Shown: positions 47,579-55,602 of the stretch, piece after piece | Layout of the letters: each line of letters starts with the position of its first letter | Numbering within the stretch: position 1 is the first letter of the stretch | Assembly (NCBI RefSeq): GCF_008312935.1 | Contig: NZ_VSZO01000009.1 | Location: 124,001-188,000, forward strand | DNA length: 64,000 nucleotides | Reading direction: 5' to 3' | Source: Roseiconus lacunae | GTDB taxonomy: Bacteria > Planctomycetota > Planctomycetia > Pirellulales > Pirellulaceae | Made by a program: the position numbers and the translations under genes | Notes under the pieces: generated by a model | Told to the model about the DNA's origin: nothing | The model's input: the letters and a program-made list of their open reading frames with translations, nothing else | The model's database searches: none

Positions 47579-47761
47579 GTTTCCGTTTCCCTATTTATCA
47601 TGATCTCAAGAAGCTACTGGGGAAAGGGCCCGCCGACGGGGGCATTGTGCGCATGGCACCGCGTGTTGGGCGATTCCGTTGCCATGCCCATCGGTCGAGA
47701 GTCGGGAAATCACGGGACTTGCCGCCTTGGCGCGGGTCGACCGAACCCTTCAATTACGGCG

Positions 47762-48217
47762 ATGAGCAAACAAGAAATCGAAACCGCGATCCCCCATCGA
47801 GCTCCAATGCTGTTGCTCGATGAGATCGTCGAGCGTGACGAGTCATCGATCGTCTGCAAAAAAACGTTTTCCGACCAAGAGTTCTTCGTTCAAGGCCATT
47901 TCCCGGACCAACCGATCGTGCCGGGCGTGATCCAGTGCGAATGCTGCCTCCAAGCCGGAGCGGTTCTGCTGGAACGCTTCATGTCCGGCTCGCCGGATCT
48001 ACTCCCCGTCGCGACCCGATTGGACGCGGTCAAGTTCAAGCGAATCGTGCGCCCCGGGGACACGATCGAAATCAAGGTGACGCTCAACGAACAGGTTTCC
48101 AATGCGTACTTCCTGACCGGCAAAGTCATGCTGGATGGTAAACTCGCCACACGACTCGATTTCGCCTGCAGCGTGACCCCGATCAGCAACCCGCCCAGTA
48201 AAACAGGAGACGCGTGA
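47762..48217 (+). CDS. fabZ: 3-hydroxyacyl-ACP dehydratase, FabZ-like
   Basis: A 151-residue hot-dog-fold dehydratase. It starts [20 protein letters not shown], like other FabZ proteins, and has the catalytic His46 in [13 protein letters not shown] and the catalytic Glu60 in [10 protein letters not shown]. It dehydrates 3-hydroxyacyl-ACP to trans-2-enoyl-ACP in fatty acid elongation. The usual H-F-P-G-x-P is H-F-P-D-Q-P here. The stop codon overlaps the start of fabI by four bases (ATGA), so the dehydratase and the reductase that uses its product are translationally coupled. An open frame extends 64 codons upstream but lacks family similarity. Confidence 0.9.
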   Translation: MSKQEIETAIPHRAPMLLLDEIVERDESSIVCKKTFSDQEFFVQGHFPDQPIVPGVIQCECCLQAGAVLLERFMSGSPDLLPVATRLDAVKFKRIVRPGDTIEIKVTLNEQVSNAYFLTGKVMLDGKLATRLDFACSVTPISNPPSKTGDA

Positions 48218-49050
48218 TGAGCGACGCGACCACCTTCGACTTTCTGCAACTTGCCGGAAAGACGTTCCTCGTACTGGGCGTTGCCAACCGCAAAAGTGTC
48301 GCCTACGCGATCGCCAAAATGATCGAACAAGCCGGCGGAGATGTGATCTACGTTGTCCGTAGTGAATCCCGCCGCGACAGCACCGCCAAATTGCTCAACG
48401 ATCGTGACGTACGAATCTGCGACGTCGAATTCCAAGACCAAATCGCCGACTTGGCGGCACAACTCGAAGCCGACAACATCGAACTAGCCGGCATGGTCCA
48501 CTCCATCGCCTTCGCCGACTACCCCGACGGCATTCGCCCATTCCACGAGACGACGAAACAACAATTTCTACAAGCGGTCGATATTTCCGCCTTCTCGCTC
48601 ACCAACCTCTGCAACGCACTGAAAGATCGGTTTGCCAATGATGCCTCGGTCGTCACGATCGGTATCAGCACGACCCGGATGGCCAGCGAAAGCTACGGAT
48701 TCATGGCCCCGATCAAAGCCGCACTGGAATCGTCGTTGGCGTTCTTAACAAAATCCTTCAGCCGTTTCAGCCAAGTGCGTTTCAATTCTGTTTCGGCGGG
48801 ACTGCTAAAAACAAGTGCGTCGGCGGGTATCCCAGGTTACGTCGACTCCTACTTGTACGCCGAGCAGGTGATCCCACGTGGCAAAGCCGTTCATACTGAT
48901 GAGGTTGCCGCGACTGCTACGTTTTTACTTTCGCCACGAAGCAGTGGCATCACGGCCCAGTCAATCGTTGTCGACGCCGGGATGTCGATCAACTATTTTG
49001 ACGCCGCGGTTGTCTCCGCCGTCACCAACTCCGAATTCGGTAGCCGCTAG
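48214..49050 (+). CDS. fabI: enoyl-ACP reductase, FabI-like
   Basis: A 278-residue short-chain dehydrogenase of the enoyl-ACP reductase type. The cofactor region is [20 protein letters not shown], matching the GVANxxSIA pattern of FabI; HSIAFAD fits the second conserved block. The catalytic pair is Tyr161 and Lys168 in [16 protein letters not shown], with the Y-x6-K spacing of FabI rather than the Y-x3-K of ordinary short-chain dehydrogenases. It reduces the double bond made by FabZ, using NADH or NADPH. The family [13 protein letters not shown] differs from the E. coli LSYLGAERAIPNYN block, so triclosan response cannot be predicted. The start ATG overlaps the fabZ stop. Confidence 0.92.
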   Translation: MMSDATTFDFLQLAGKTFLVLGVANRKSVAYAIAKMIEQAGGDVIYVVRSESRRDSTAKLLNDRDVRICDVEFQDQIADLAAQLEADNIELAGMVHSIAFADYPDGIRPFHETTKQQFLQAVDISAFSLTNLCNALKDRFANDASVVTIGISTTRMASESYGFMAPIKAALESSLAFLTKSFSRFSQVRFNSVSAGLLKTSASAGIPGYVDSYLYAEQVIPRGKAVHTDEVAATATFLLSPRSSGITAQSIVVDAGMSINYFDAAVVSAVTNSEFGSR

Positions 49051-49170
49051 CGAATCCCCTATCGATCGCGGCTTCGCGAAGTTGGCTCTGCTGGCACCGG
49101 CAAACGGAAGCCGCCAGATCGCTAAACGCCCGCTCTGAAGATCATCTCCACTCCCCTGCATTTGTCGAAT

Positions 49171-50028
49171 ATGAGCCGAGTCATCTACATCAACGGTGAA
49201 TTCTTCGCCCCCGAAGACGCCAAGATCAGCGTTTACGATCATGGCTTGCTCTATGGTGACGGCGTTTTCGAAGGTTTGCGAGTTTACAACCACAAAGTCT
49301 TCCGGCTGCAAGAACACCTGCTGCGTCTGGAAGAGTCGGCACGTGCGATCGGACTAGCGCTCCCTATCTCGCTCGAACAACTCACCGAAGACACCAACGC
49401 GACGGTCGCCAAAAATGAAATCAGCGACGGCTACATCCGCATGATCATCACGCGTGGATCAGGACCACTCGGCTTAGATCCGTTTACTTGTTCCAACCCG
49501 CAAGTGATCATCATCGCCGACAAGATCACGCTGTACCCAGACAGCTACTATGAAAACGGACTAGAACTGGTCACCGCATCGACGATCCGCAATCACCCCG
49601 CCGCACTCAGCCCAAGGATCAAGTCGCTCAATTACCTCAACAACATCCTCGCCAAAATGGAAGGACTCAAAGCCGGATGCATCGAGGCACTGATGCTCAA
49701 CCACAAAGGTGAAGTCGCCGAATGCACCGGAGATAACATCTTTATCGTTAAAAACGGCAAATTAAACACGCCGCCGATCGAAGCAGGAATCCTTGAAGGG
49801 ATCACCCGCAACGCCGTTTTGGAACTCGCTCGCGAAGCCGGCATTCCGACCACCGAAGCTCCGATGACGCGGCACGACATCTACATCGCCGACGAATGCT
49901 TCCTGACCGGCAGCGCCGCCGAAGTGATTCCCGCGGTCAAGCTCGACGGCCGAGCGATCGGCGACGGAAACGTTGGCCCCGTCACCCAACAGCTCAATCA
50001 AGCCTTCCGAGAGCTCGTCCGACAGTAA
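49171..50028 (+). CDS. ilvE: branched-chain amino acid aminotransferase
   Basis: A 285-residue class IV PLP aminotransferase. The start block MSRVIYINGEFF, the GLLYGDGVFEGLRVY region, the Schiff-base lysine in SPRIKSLNYLNNILAKMEG, and the AECTGDNIFIVKNG and TRNAVLELA blocks are typical of bacterial IlvE. It interconverts valine, leucine and isoleucine with their 2-oxo acids, using 2-oxoglutarate. The KSLNYLNN motif favours IlvE over D-amino-acid transaminase. The ATG at 49171 is used; a TTG three codons upstream is in frame. The gene stands 120 bp after fabI. Confidence 0.92.
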   Translation: MSRVIYINGEFFAPEDAKISVYDHGLLYGDGVFEGLRVYNHKVFRLQEHLLRLEESARAIGLALPISLEQLTEDTNATVAKNEISDGYIRMIITRGSGPLGLDPFTCSNPQVIIIADKITLYPDSYYENGLELVTASTIRNHPAALSPRIKSLNYLNNILAKMEGLKAGCIEALMLNHKGEVAECTGDNIFIVKNGKLNTPPIEAGILEGITRNAVLELAREAGIPTTEAPMTRHDIYIADECFLTGSAAEVIPAVKLDGRAIGDGNVGPVTQQLNQAFRELVRQ

Positions 50029-50544
50029 ACACCACCCCACAGGGCCACTCCGGTCGCTCGAGTGACCGAATTCCTGACGATACGCGACAAAAATTCACCA
50101 CGGCAGACTGTCGCATGCCCGTTCACCCTCAATTCAGGTGTCCACGTTGAATCCGAATGTGTCATCGGACCGATGACCGTTTGTGCAACGGAAGCTGATC
50201 AGGAGTGCGTGGGGCAGGCCTAGTCAGCCAATTTCAGTTGCACAGGAAGTCGAGCGGCCTGGATTTTCTCAAGCGAGACTGTGCGAGCGACAGTTCTCCG
50301 TGGGGCAGAAAATCCAGGTCGTCTCGCATGCGCGGTCACTATTTTTCGTCGCCACCGATTTGACTTTCGCTTGCATTTGAGCGTTAATACGGAGGCGCGG
50401 TCAGACTCGACTGCGTTGTGAGCTATCCCACCAATTTGCCCCATAGTTCTTGGGCATGACAGAATGGTTTCGCTACTGCCTGGCGTTGTTGCGCCGCTGG
50501 CGTTCGTGGCGAGTCTGTCACACGAAGACACCCGGAGACGATGA
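50029..50544. other. gene-free region with palindromes
   Basis: No supported gene. It contains an 18-bp palindrome CGGTCGCTCGAGTGACCG at 50051-50068, 22 bp after the ilvE stop and without a T-run, and the large inverted repeat at 50258-50318. The sequence CGTGGGGCAG occurs twice (50208-50217 and 50299-50308). Confidence 0.55.
50258..50318. repeat. 61-bp nested inverted repeat
   Basis: CCTGGATTTTCT (50258-50269) is exactly complementary to AGAAAATCCAGG (50307-50318). Inside lies a second hairpin, GAGACTGT (50275-50282) with ACAG-TTCTC (50290-50298, one bulged T) around a 7-nt loop GCGAGCG. The whole forms a long two-part stem. There is no T-run, no terminal duplication of clear target type, and no coding capacity. 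It may be a small palindromic mobile element or an RNA structure. Confidence 0.8.
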
Positions 50545-50940
50545 ATGAAACGGTTCGCGATCCTTTTTGGCTGCTTGGCCCTGTTGGCTTCGCCCGCACT
50601 TGCGACGAGCGATTTCAACAAGATGTGGAAAGAAAAATACATCACCGACGATGACGCCAATGAAGACCTGAAAAAGACCGCCCGCAAGCACGGCTGCTAC
50701 ATCTGCCACGTGAGCAAGCAGAAGAAAGACGTCCGTAATGAATACGGTAAGGCCGTCAACAAATTCCTCAAGGCGGAAGACTATCCCAAGGACTGGGTCA
50801 AAGCCAATCCCGAAGAAGCACGCAAGAAAATCTTCGCCGGCCTCGACGAAGCCGCTAAAGAAAAGAGCAAAGACGGCGACACCTTCGGTGACAAGATGAA
50901 AGCGGGCAAGGTACCTGCCGTCGATCACGGCAAAGACTGA
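50545..50940 (+). CDS. small exported CxxCH protein
   Basis: A 131-residue protein with a signal peptide (MKRFAILFGCLALLASPALA, cleavage after residue 20). The mature part is highly charged, Lys/Asp/Glu-rich, and has one haem-c attachment motif, CYICH (residues 51-55), in the context TARKHGCYICHVSKQKK. A methionine that could be the second axial ligand is in GDKMKAGKVPA near the end. It could be a small periplasmic cytochrome c, although the fold around the motif is not one I recognise. The start is set by GGAG seven bases upstream; an ATG four bases earlier is out of frame. A strong terminator follows, so it is a single-gene unit. Confidence 0.85.
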   Translation: MKRFAILFGCLALLASPALATSDFNKMWKEKYITDDDANEDLKKTARKHGCYICHVSKQKKDVRNEYGKAVNKFLKAEDYPKDWVKANPEEARKKIFAGLDEAAKEKSKDGDTFGDKMKAGKVPAVDHGKD

Positions 50941-50967
50941 TCTGGCAACGAATCGCTTAAAAAAATC

Positions 50968-51009
50968 AAAACGCTTGTTTGCACCCGCGCGTGCGGCAAG
51001 CGTTTTTTT
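50968..51009 (+). terminator. Rho-independent terminator
   Basis: AAAACGCTTG (50968-50977) pairs perfectly with CAAGCGTTTT (50997-51006); an inner GCAC/GTGC pair closes the loop, and seven T run to 51009. It lies 28 bp after the small CxxCH gene. Confidence 0.93.
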
Positions 51010-51069
51010 GTGTCCTGATATTCGTCAATCTATCCCCCACCTAGTTCCCCACACCCCATCGTGTCCGCC

Positions 51070-51723
51070 ATGAAGTCATTCCCCCAAAGCATCGCTGTCG
51101 CAGCACTACTTGCCGGTTTCGTCACCGTAGCCGTTCCCCCACTGCATGCCGAAGAAACCGGTGACCAAGGCTTTGTCAAAATCTTTGACGGCAAGTCACT
51201 TAACAACTGGAAACTGGCCGAAGAAAACCAAACCGCTTGGCATGTCGAAGACGGCATGCTGGTCTGCGATGGCGAACGTTGCCACGTGTTCTACGATGGC
51301 CCGCTTCAACCGATGAAGGACTTTCACTTCCGCTGTGAAGTCAAAACCACCCCAGGAAGCAACGCGGGGATTTACTTCCACACCAAGTACCAAGCGACAG
51401 GCTGGCCCAAGTACGGATACGAGTGCCAAGTGAATGTGTCGCACAAAGACCCCAAGAAGACCAGCAGCCTGTACGCGGTTGAGAACGTAGCCGACCCGGG
51501 GGTGAAAGATAACGAATGGTACACCCAAGAAATCATCGTGAAGGGAAATCACATCGAGCTCAAAGTCAATGGCAAGACCATGGTCGACTACACCGAACCG
51601 GCGGGCAAAGATGCCTTCAGCAAGGATTTCGAACGGCGTCTCAATGAAGGCACGATTGCCTTGCAAGCCCATGACCCACAGAGCAAAGTTTACTTCCGCA
51701 ATCTTGAAGTTAAGCCGCTCTAG
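51070..51723 (+). CDS. DUF1080 (3-keto-disaccharide hydrolase-type) exported protein
   Basis: A 217-residue exported protein. The signal peptide is MKSFPQSIAVAALLAGFVTV with cleavage near LHA-EE. The mature part is one DUF1080 domain of the concanavalin-like jelly-roll type: FVKIFDGKSLNNWKL, AWHVEDGMLVC, FRCEVKTTPGSNAGIYFHT, GYECQVNVSHKDPKKTSSLY, EWYTQEIIVKGNHIELKVNG, GTIALQAHDPQSKVYFRNLE. Members of this family have been assigned 3-keto-disaccharide hydrolase activity in some bacteria, and are very abundant in planctomycetes; whether this one cleaves or only binds glycans is unknown. The ATG at 51070 is used; the in-frame GTG at 51061 is less likely. Confidence 0.9.
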   Translation: MKSFPQSIAVAALLAGFVTVAVPPLHAEETGDQGFVKIFDGKSLNNWKLAEENQTAWHVEDGMLVCDGERCHVFYDGPLQPMKDFHFRCEVKTTPGSNAGIYFHTKYQATGWPKYGYECQVNVSHKDPKKTSSLYAVENVADPGVKDNEWYTQEIIVKGNHIELKVNGKTMVDYTEPAGKDAFSKDFERRLNEGTIALQAHDPQSKVYFRNLEVKPL

Positions 51724-51813
51724 ATCGTTCCTCGACCAACGGGAAACGAACAACGGCCGACGGGGCACCGGCAACACAATGCCTTTGCCCCGGGGGGGCT
51801 CGCCAAGGCGATC

Positions 51814-51900
51814 GTTTCCGGTTCGACATAGAGAGTTGACCAGAGTTTCGGTGCGTTCACCGGTGCGAATGCACGGCGGCTGATGTGTCGAACCCGAAAC
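51814..51900. repeat. inverted-repeat-bounded segment
   Basis: GTTTCCGGTTCGACA (51814-51828) and TGTCGAACCCGAAAC (51886-51900) are inverted copies with one mismatch; CGATC just outside the left arm and GATCG three bases beyond the right arm extend the symmetry. A further hairpin GCCAGC/GCTGGC lies just downstream, near 51925-51953. The segment sits between two convergent genes and has no coding capacity or T-run. It could act as a bidirectional end structure or be a small palindromic element. Confidence 0.7.
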
Positions 51901-52004
51901 GCTGATCGAGACGGAACACTCCCCGCCAGCGTTGTCCCTAGCCAAGGCTGGCGACGCAGGTCTGACGCTAGCTTGTGAGGACGATCAATTTCCAACCGGG
52001 CTTT

Positions 52005-53234
52005 TTAGGCGTGCTCGGTCGCGACGCTTTCGCCTTTGGGCTGACCGATCGCGTCAAGCAACTCGCCGAACCATGGCGTGTCGATATCGAAAGGCTTGCC
52101 GCCTTTGATACGCTCGAATTCAATCGCTCGCAACTCGTCGCCCTGGTCTTCATCTTCGCCGATCACGCCGCCATCTCCTGCGAGCGCACATTCGACGCCC
52201 TTACGTGCGCAGCGGGCGATCAATTCGATGTCGGCAGGATTGGCGGCAGCGGCGCGACTGTAGTAGCCGCTTTTCTGCACCAAGGTCTTTTCGGCACCCA
52301 ACATTTCGGCGAACTGCTTACCGAACCACTTGCCGGGGTTCACCGCATCCAGTTTGACATGGCCGAATGCATCGGTAGGAACGTCTTCACCACGGGCACG
52401 CATCTCGTCAACGATTGTGCCAACTCCGGCGCCTTCGGAGATAAAGATATTCACGCAATCGTTCTCATCCATGATCTTTCGCAACCGATCCGCTTCCTGT
52501 TGCAGATCGAAGTGCATTTCTGGGATGTAGACTCCATGAACTTCTTTGCGTTCCCGGCTGAGGCCAGCTTCGGGTAAGAAATTCAGATTGTCCAAACGTT
52601 TGCGGTATTCCACGGCGGTCGCCGCGGTCAACCAACCACAGTTGCGTCCCATGACTTCGTGCACGATCAGCATACGTGGGTTGGCGTTGTGTTCTGCGAC
52701 AACGTTTTCAAAGTACTTTGCGCCTTCTTCGGCAGCCGTCCACGCGCCCAAACTCTGCTTAATCGGGATCACGTCATTGTCGATCGTTTTGGGCAACCCA
52801 ACGACGGTAAGATCGTAATTATTCTCAGCCAAAAAAGCGGCTAAGTCGGCGGCCGTGGTATTGGTATCGTCGCCACCGACTGTGTGCAGCACGTCGACTT
52901 GATCGGTCTTCAATCGCTCCGCGGCGACGTGCAACGGATCTTGCCCTTCGCTCACCAATCCGCGTTTGACACAATCGGCGACGTTAGTCAATTTCACACG
53001 ACTATTTCCGATCGGACTTCCGCCGTGTTCGTGCAAGATTGCGGCCTTCTCGCGAACTTCAGGACCGACGACAAAACTATCGCCTTGCAGCAGTCCTTTG
53101 TATCCGCTTCGGTAACAGATAATCTCGACCTCGGGCGCCAACTCGGTATAGCTTTCGATGAGTGCTCCGATCGCCGACGACAAGCAAGGTGCAAGCCCCC
53201 CAGCAGTAAGAATTCCGACACGTTTGACTGCCAT
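52005..53234 (-). CDS. pfp: pyrophosphate-type 6-phosphofructokinase
   Basis: A 409-residue phosphofructokinase. The two residues that separate pyrophosphate-users from ATP-users are both of the pyrophosphate kind: GGDDTNT (residues 120-126, Asp where ATP enzymes have Gly in GGDGS) and PKTIDND (148-154, Lys where ATP enzymes have Gly). The fructose-6-phosphate region EVMGRNCGWLTAAT is intact. It should reversibly phosphorylate fructose 6-phosphate with PPi and so work in both glycolysis and gluconeogenesis. The ATG at 53234 starts MAVKRVGILTAGGLAP; AGGA lies ten bases upstream, and the frame back to 53408 has no family similarity. Confidence 0.93.
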   Translation of the reverse strand: MAVKRVGILTAGGLAPCLSSAIGALIESYTELAPEVEIICYRSGYKGLLQGDSFVVGPEVREKAAILHEHGGSPIGNSRVKLTNVADCVKRGLVSEGQDPLHVAAERLKTDQVDVLHTVGGDDTNTTAADLAAFLAENNYDLTVVGLPKTIDNDVIPIKQSLGAWTAAEEGAKYFENVVAEHNANPRMLIVHEVMGRNCGWLTAATAVEYRKRLDNLNFLPEAGLSRERKEVHGVYIPEMHFDLQQEADRLRKIMDENDCVNIFISEGAGVGTIVDEMRARGEDVPTDAFGHVKLDAVNPGKWFGKQFAEMLGAEKTLVQKSGYYSRAAAANPADIELIARCARKGVECALAGDGGVIGEDEDQGDELRAIEFERIKGGKPFDIDTPWFGELLDAIGQPKGESVATEHA

Positions 53235-53668
53235 TGTGTTGATTCCTGTTGTGTGTCCGTCTGGGGTGGAATGAGAAGCCATCGATGGGCTGGCAAACCA
53301 AATGCGAGCCATGCACCAAAATATCGAAATCTCGGCGTTTGGTAAGGATCTCGATCGTGAAGATCCTGTGAGGGCGGTCAACACGTCGCTACTGCCCGAT
53401 TGGGGCACTTCATCTCCGACTTTTTTTCACCCCCAGTGCCGCAGATCGATGCCCACCACGGGTGGCCAATCTCGTTAAACTAGACTCGCAGACGGGGTGA
53501 ACGCGATTGCTACGAAAAGGTTGGTAGCGGAACGCGCGGAGCGTTTCGGTTCTGATCGGTTCAACGTGAGGTGGCCGGACGATCCAAACTCACCGAAAGC
53601 CTCGGCGGCTTCCGCTACGAATATGTTTCTCCCCCGAAAACACTGGCACACCACCAACAGCTTGCTTG
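53235..53668. other. divergent intergenic region
   Basis: About 430 bp between the leftward PPi-phosphofructokinase and the rightward sulfatase. No gene supported. It should contain both promoters; a weak dyad CGGAACGC/GCGTTTCG lies near 53529-53549. Confidence 0.45.
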
Positions 53669-55594
53669 ATGAAACAATCTTTCGCCTCAGCCGCAATCCT
53701 TTTCGCACTTGCAACCTGCGGCGGCCTGCTCGCCCCGGCAACGGCTGCCGATCGACCGAACGTCCTGATTCTATTCCCCGATGATCAGCGTGCCGACACA
53801 ATCGCAGCCCTCGGCAATCCTGACATCATCACCCCCAACTTAGACCAAATCGCCGACCGCGGCTTCCATGCCTCATCGGCGTATTGCCTTGGTGCGAATG
53901 TCGGAGCGGTTTGTCGCCCTAGTCGAAACATGTTGCTATCGGGTCGAACGTATTTCCGCTGGACGGCACCGAAGAACGGAAAACCGCAAGCGAACGCGCC
54001 AGCGACGGACACCACGCTACCGGCCGTTTTCAATGCAGCAGGATACGAGACGTACCATCATGGCAAACGTGGTAATACCGCCCAAAACATTCATCGCCAA
54101 TTTGATCATTCACACTACCTAGACGATTTCAATGATCGGTGGTCGATGCAAGCTGGTCGCAAAGTCATTGACGATGCACTCTCTTTTCTCGACGCGCGCC
54201 AAGCGAACGCGGCCAAAAGCGATTCACCTTGGTTGATGTATCTTGCCTTCGCGATGCCGCATGACCCACGCGCCGCGAGTGAAGAAGCGTTAGCGATGTA
54301 TGATCCCGATACGCTGCGGCTATTCCCCGCTTCTCGACGCGCCCATCCCTTTGATAACGGAGCGGTACTGGTCCGTGACGAATGGACAGCCGTTTGGCCG
54401 CGAACCGAACAGGTCCTTCGCGATCAAATACACGATTACTACGCGGCGATCACGACCCTCGATCAGAATATCGGCCGCTTGATCGACCGCCTGCGTCGCG
54501 ACGGCGAACTGGACAACACCCTCGTCGTCTTTTCATCGGACCACGGGCTCGGGATGGGAAGCCACGGATTGATGGGCAAGCAAAATGTTTACGAAGCCGG
54601 TTACAAGGCTCCGATGGTGATGGCCGGCCCCGGTATCCCTCACGGGACCAACAATGATCCTGTCTACTTGATGGATTTGTTTCCGACGTTGTGTGAACTT
54701 ACCGGGATCGCCGTTCCAGACGGCTTGGATGGAGAAAGCTTCGCGGCGATGGTCCGCGAAGGAAAATCCGGGCCGCGCGACGCTGTGCTGCTCAGCTACA
54801 CCGACACACAGCGGGCCATCCGCCAAGGTGATTGGAAACTGATCTACTATCCCCAATCGCGGCGAACTCAGTTGTTTAATTTGGATCGTGATCCGAACGA
54901 GCAGCAAGACTTGTCAAACGACCGGTCGCAATCCGATCGCATCAATTCGCTTTTCACGGTGATGAAAACGCTACAAGACGAACAAGGCGATCCACTTCAA
55001 ATTCCTGTGGAACGCCAACCTATGATCGAAGACGATTTCATCGCACCGGAAATCCGGCTGGCCAAATCAGGCCGTCCGAGTTTATCGGCAACGCCATCGG
55101 GATTGCACTCGACCGAACTTTCCGGGCAACAAACGGGAGACCCATTCTCCGTCCTTCGCCCCGAGGACGGATACTTCGCGGCGGTGTCGGTCGGTCTTAG
55201 CCGAACGGCCCCAAAAGTAGTCACGGGGATCCGGTTCGATATCGTCAAAGGTCCAGGTCGCGACGCTGATCGATGGACCGAGGTTGTCGGCAACCCACAA
55301 TCTCGCTGGACACCGCTACTCGATCAAATGAATCCTAAACGCCAACCGATCGGAATCTATGGCACAGCTGACGGTGTTCTGCGGCGGCTTGGTTTCATTC
55401 AAACCGATACTCGAATCGCCCCGACGTTCGGCGGTTCCGATGGCGGGACTCCTTTCGAGGTGCGCATCCCAACGGAAACGAACACGATCGCCTCCAAGCA
55501 ATTCGCGGGTTTTCACGGGACGGTAATCTCCGGTAAGCAACAAACCGTGATCGAGTCGCTCGGATTGCTCTACCTACCCAACGGCAAGAACTAG
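53669..55594 (+). CDS. exported sulfatase with C-terminal jacalin-like domain
   Basis: A 641-residue exported sulfatase. After a signal peptide (residues 1-27) it has the metal-binding start RPNVLILFPDDQRADT (Asp38-Asp39) and the modification site CRPSR with Cys82, which must become formylglycine. Other blocks are typical: SGRTYFRW, FSSDHGLGMGSHGLMGKQN, SYTDTQRAIRQGDWKLIYY, LFNLDRDPNEQQDLSND. The last 135 residues are not part of a sulfatase; the end reads FGGSDGGTPFEV, GFHGTVISG and TVIESLGLLYLP, the pattern of a jacalin-like lectin fold. The enzyme probably removes sulfate from an algal polysaccharide and the tail may hold it on the glycan. TTG at 53666 is passed over for the ATG. The next gene starts 8 bp after the stop. 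Confidence 0.92.
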   Translation: MKQSFASAAILFALATCGGLLAPATAADRPNVLILFPDDQRADTIAALGNPDIITPNLDQIADRGFHASSAYCLGANVGAVCRPSRNMLLSGRTYFRWTAPKNGKPQANAPATDTTLPAVFNAAGYETYHHGKRGNTAQNIHRQFDHSHYLDDFNDRWSMQAGRKVIDDALSFLDARQANAAKSDSPWLMYLAFAMPHDPRAASEEALAMYDPDTLRLFPASRRAHPFDNGAVLVRDEWTAVWPRTEQVLRDQIHDYYAAITTLDQNIGRLIDRLRRDGELDNTLVVFSSDHGLGMGSHGLMGKQNVYEAGYKAPMVMAGPGIPHGTNNDPVYLMDLFPTLCELTGIAVPDGLDGESFAAMVREGKSGPRDAVLLSYTDTQRAIRQGDWKLIYYPQSRRTQLFNLDRDPNEQQDLSNDRSQSDRINSLFTVMKTLQDEQGDPLQIPVERQPMIEDDFIAPEIRLAKSGRPSLSATPSGLHSTELSGQQTGDPFSVLRPEDGYFAAVSVGLSRTAPKVVTGIRFDIVKGPGRDADRWTEVVGNPQSRWTPLLDQMNPKRQPIGIYGTADGVLRRLGFIQTDTRIAPTFGGSDGGTPFEVRIPTETNTIASKQFAGFHGTVISGKQQTVIESLGLLYLPNGKN

Positions 55595-55602
55595 CTCGCG
55601 TG

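Noticed and set aside
50051-50068. Palindrome after ilvE as a terminator
   Set aside because: No T-run on either strand and almost no loop, so not called as an intrinsic terminator.
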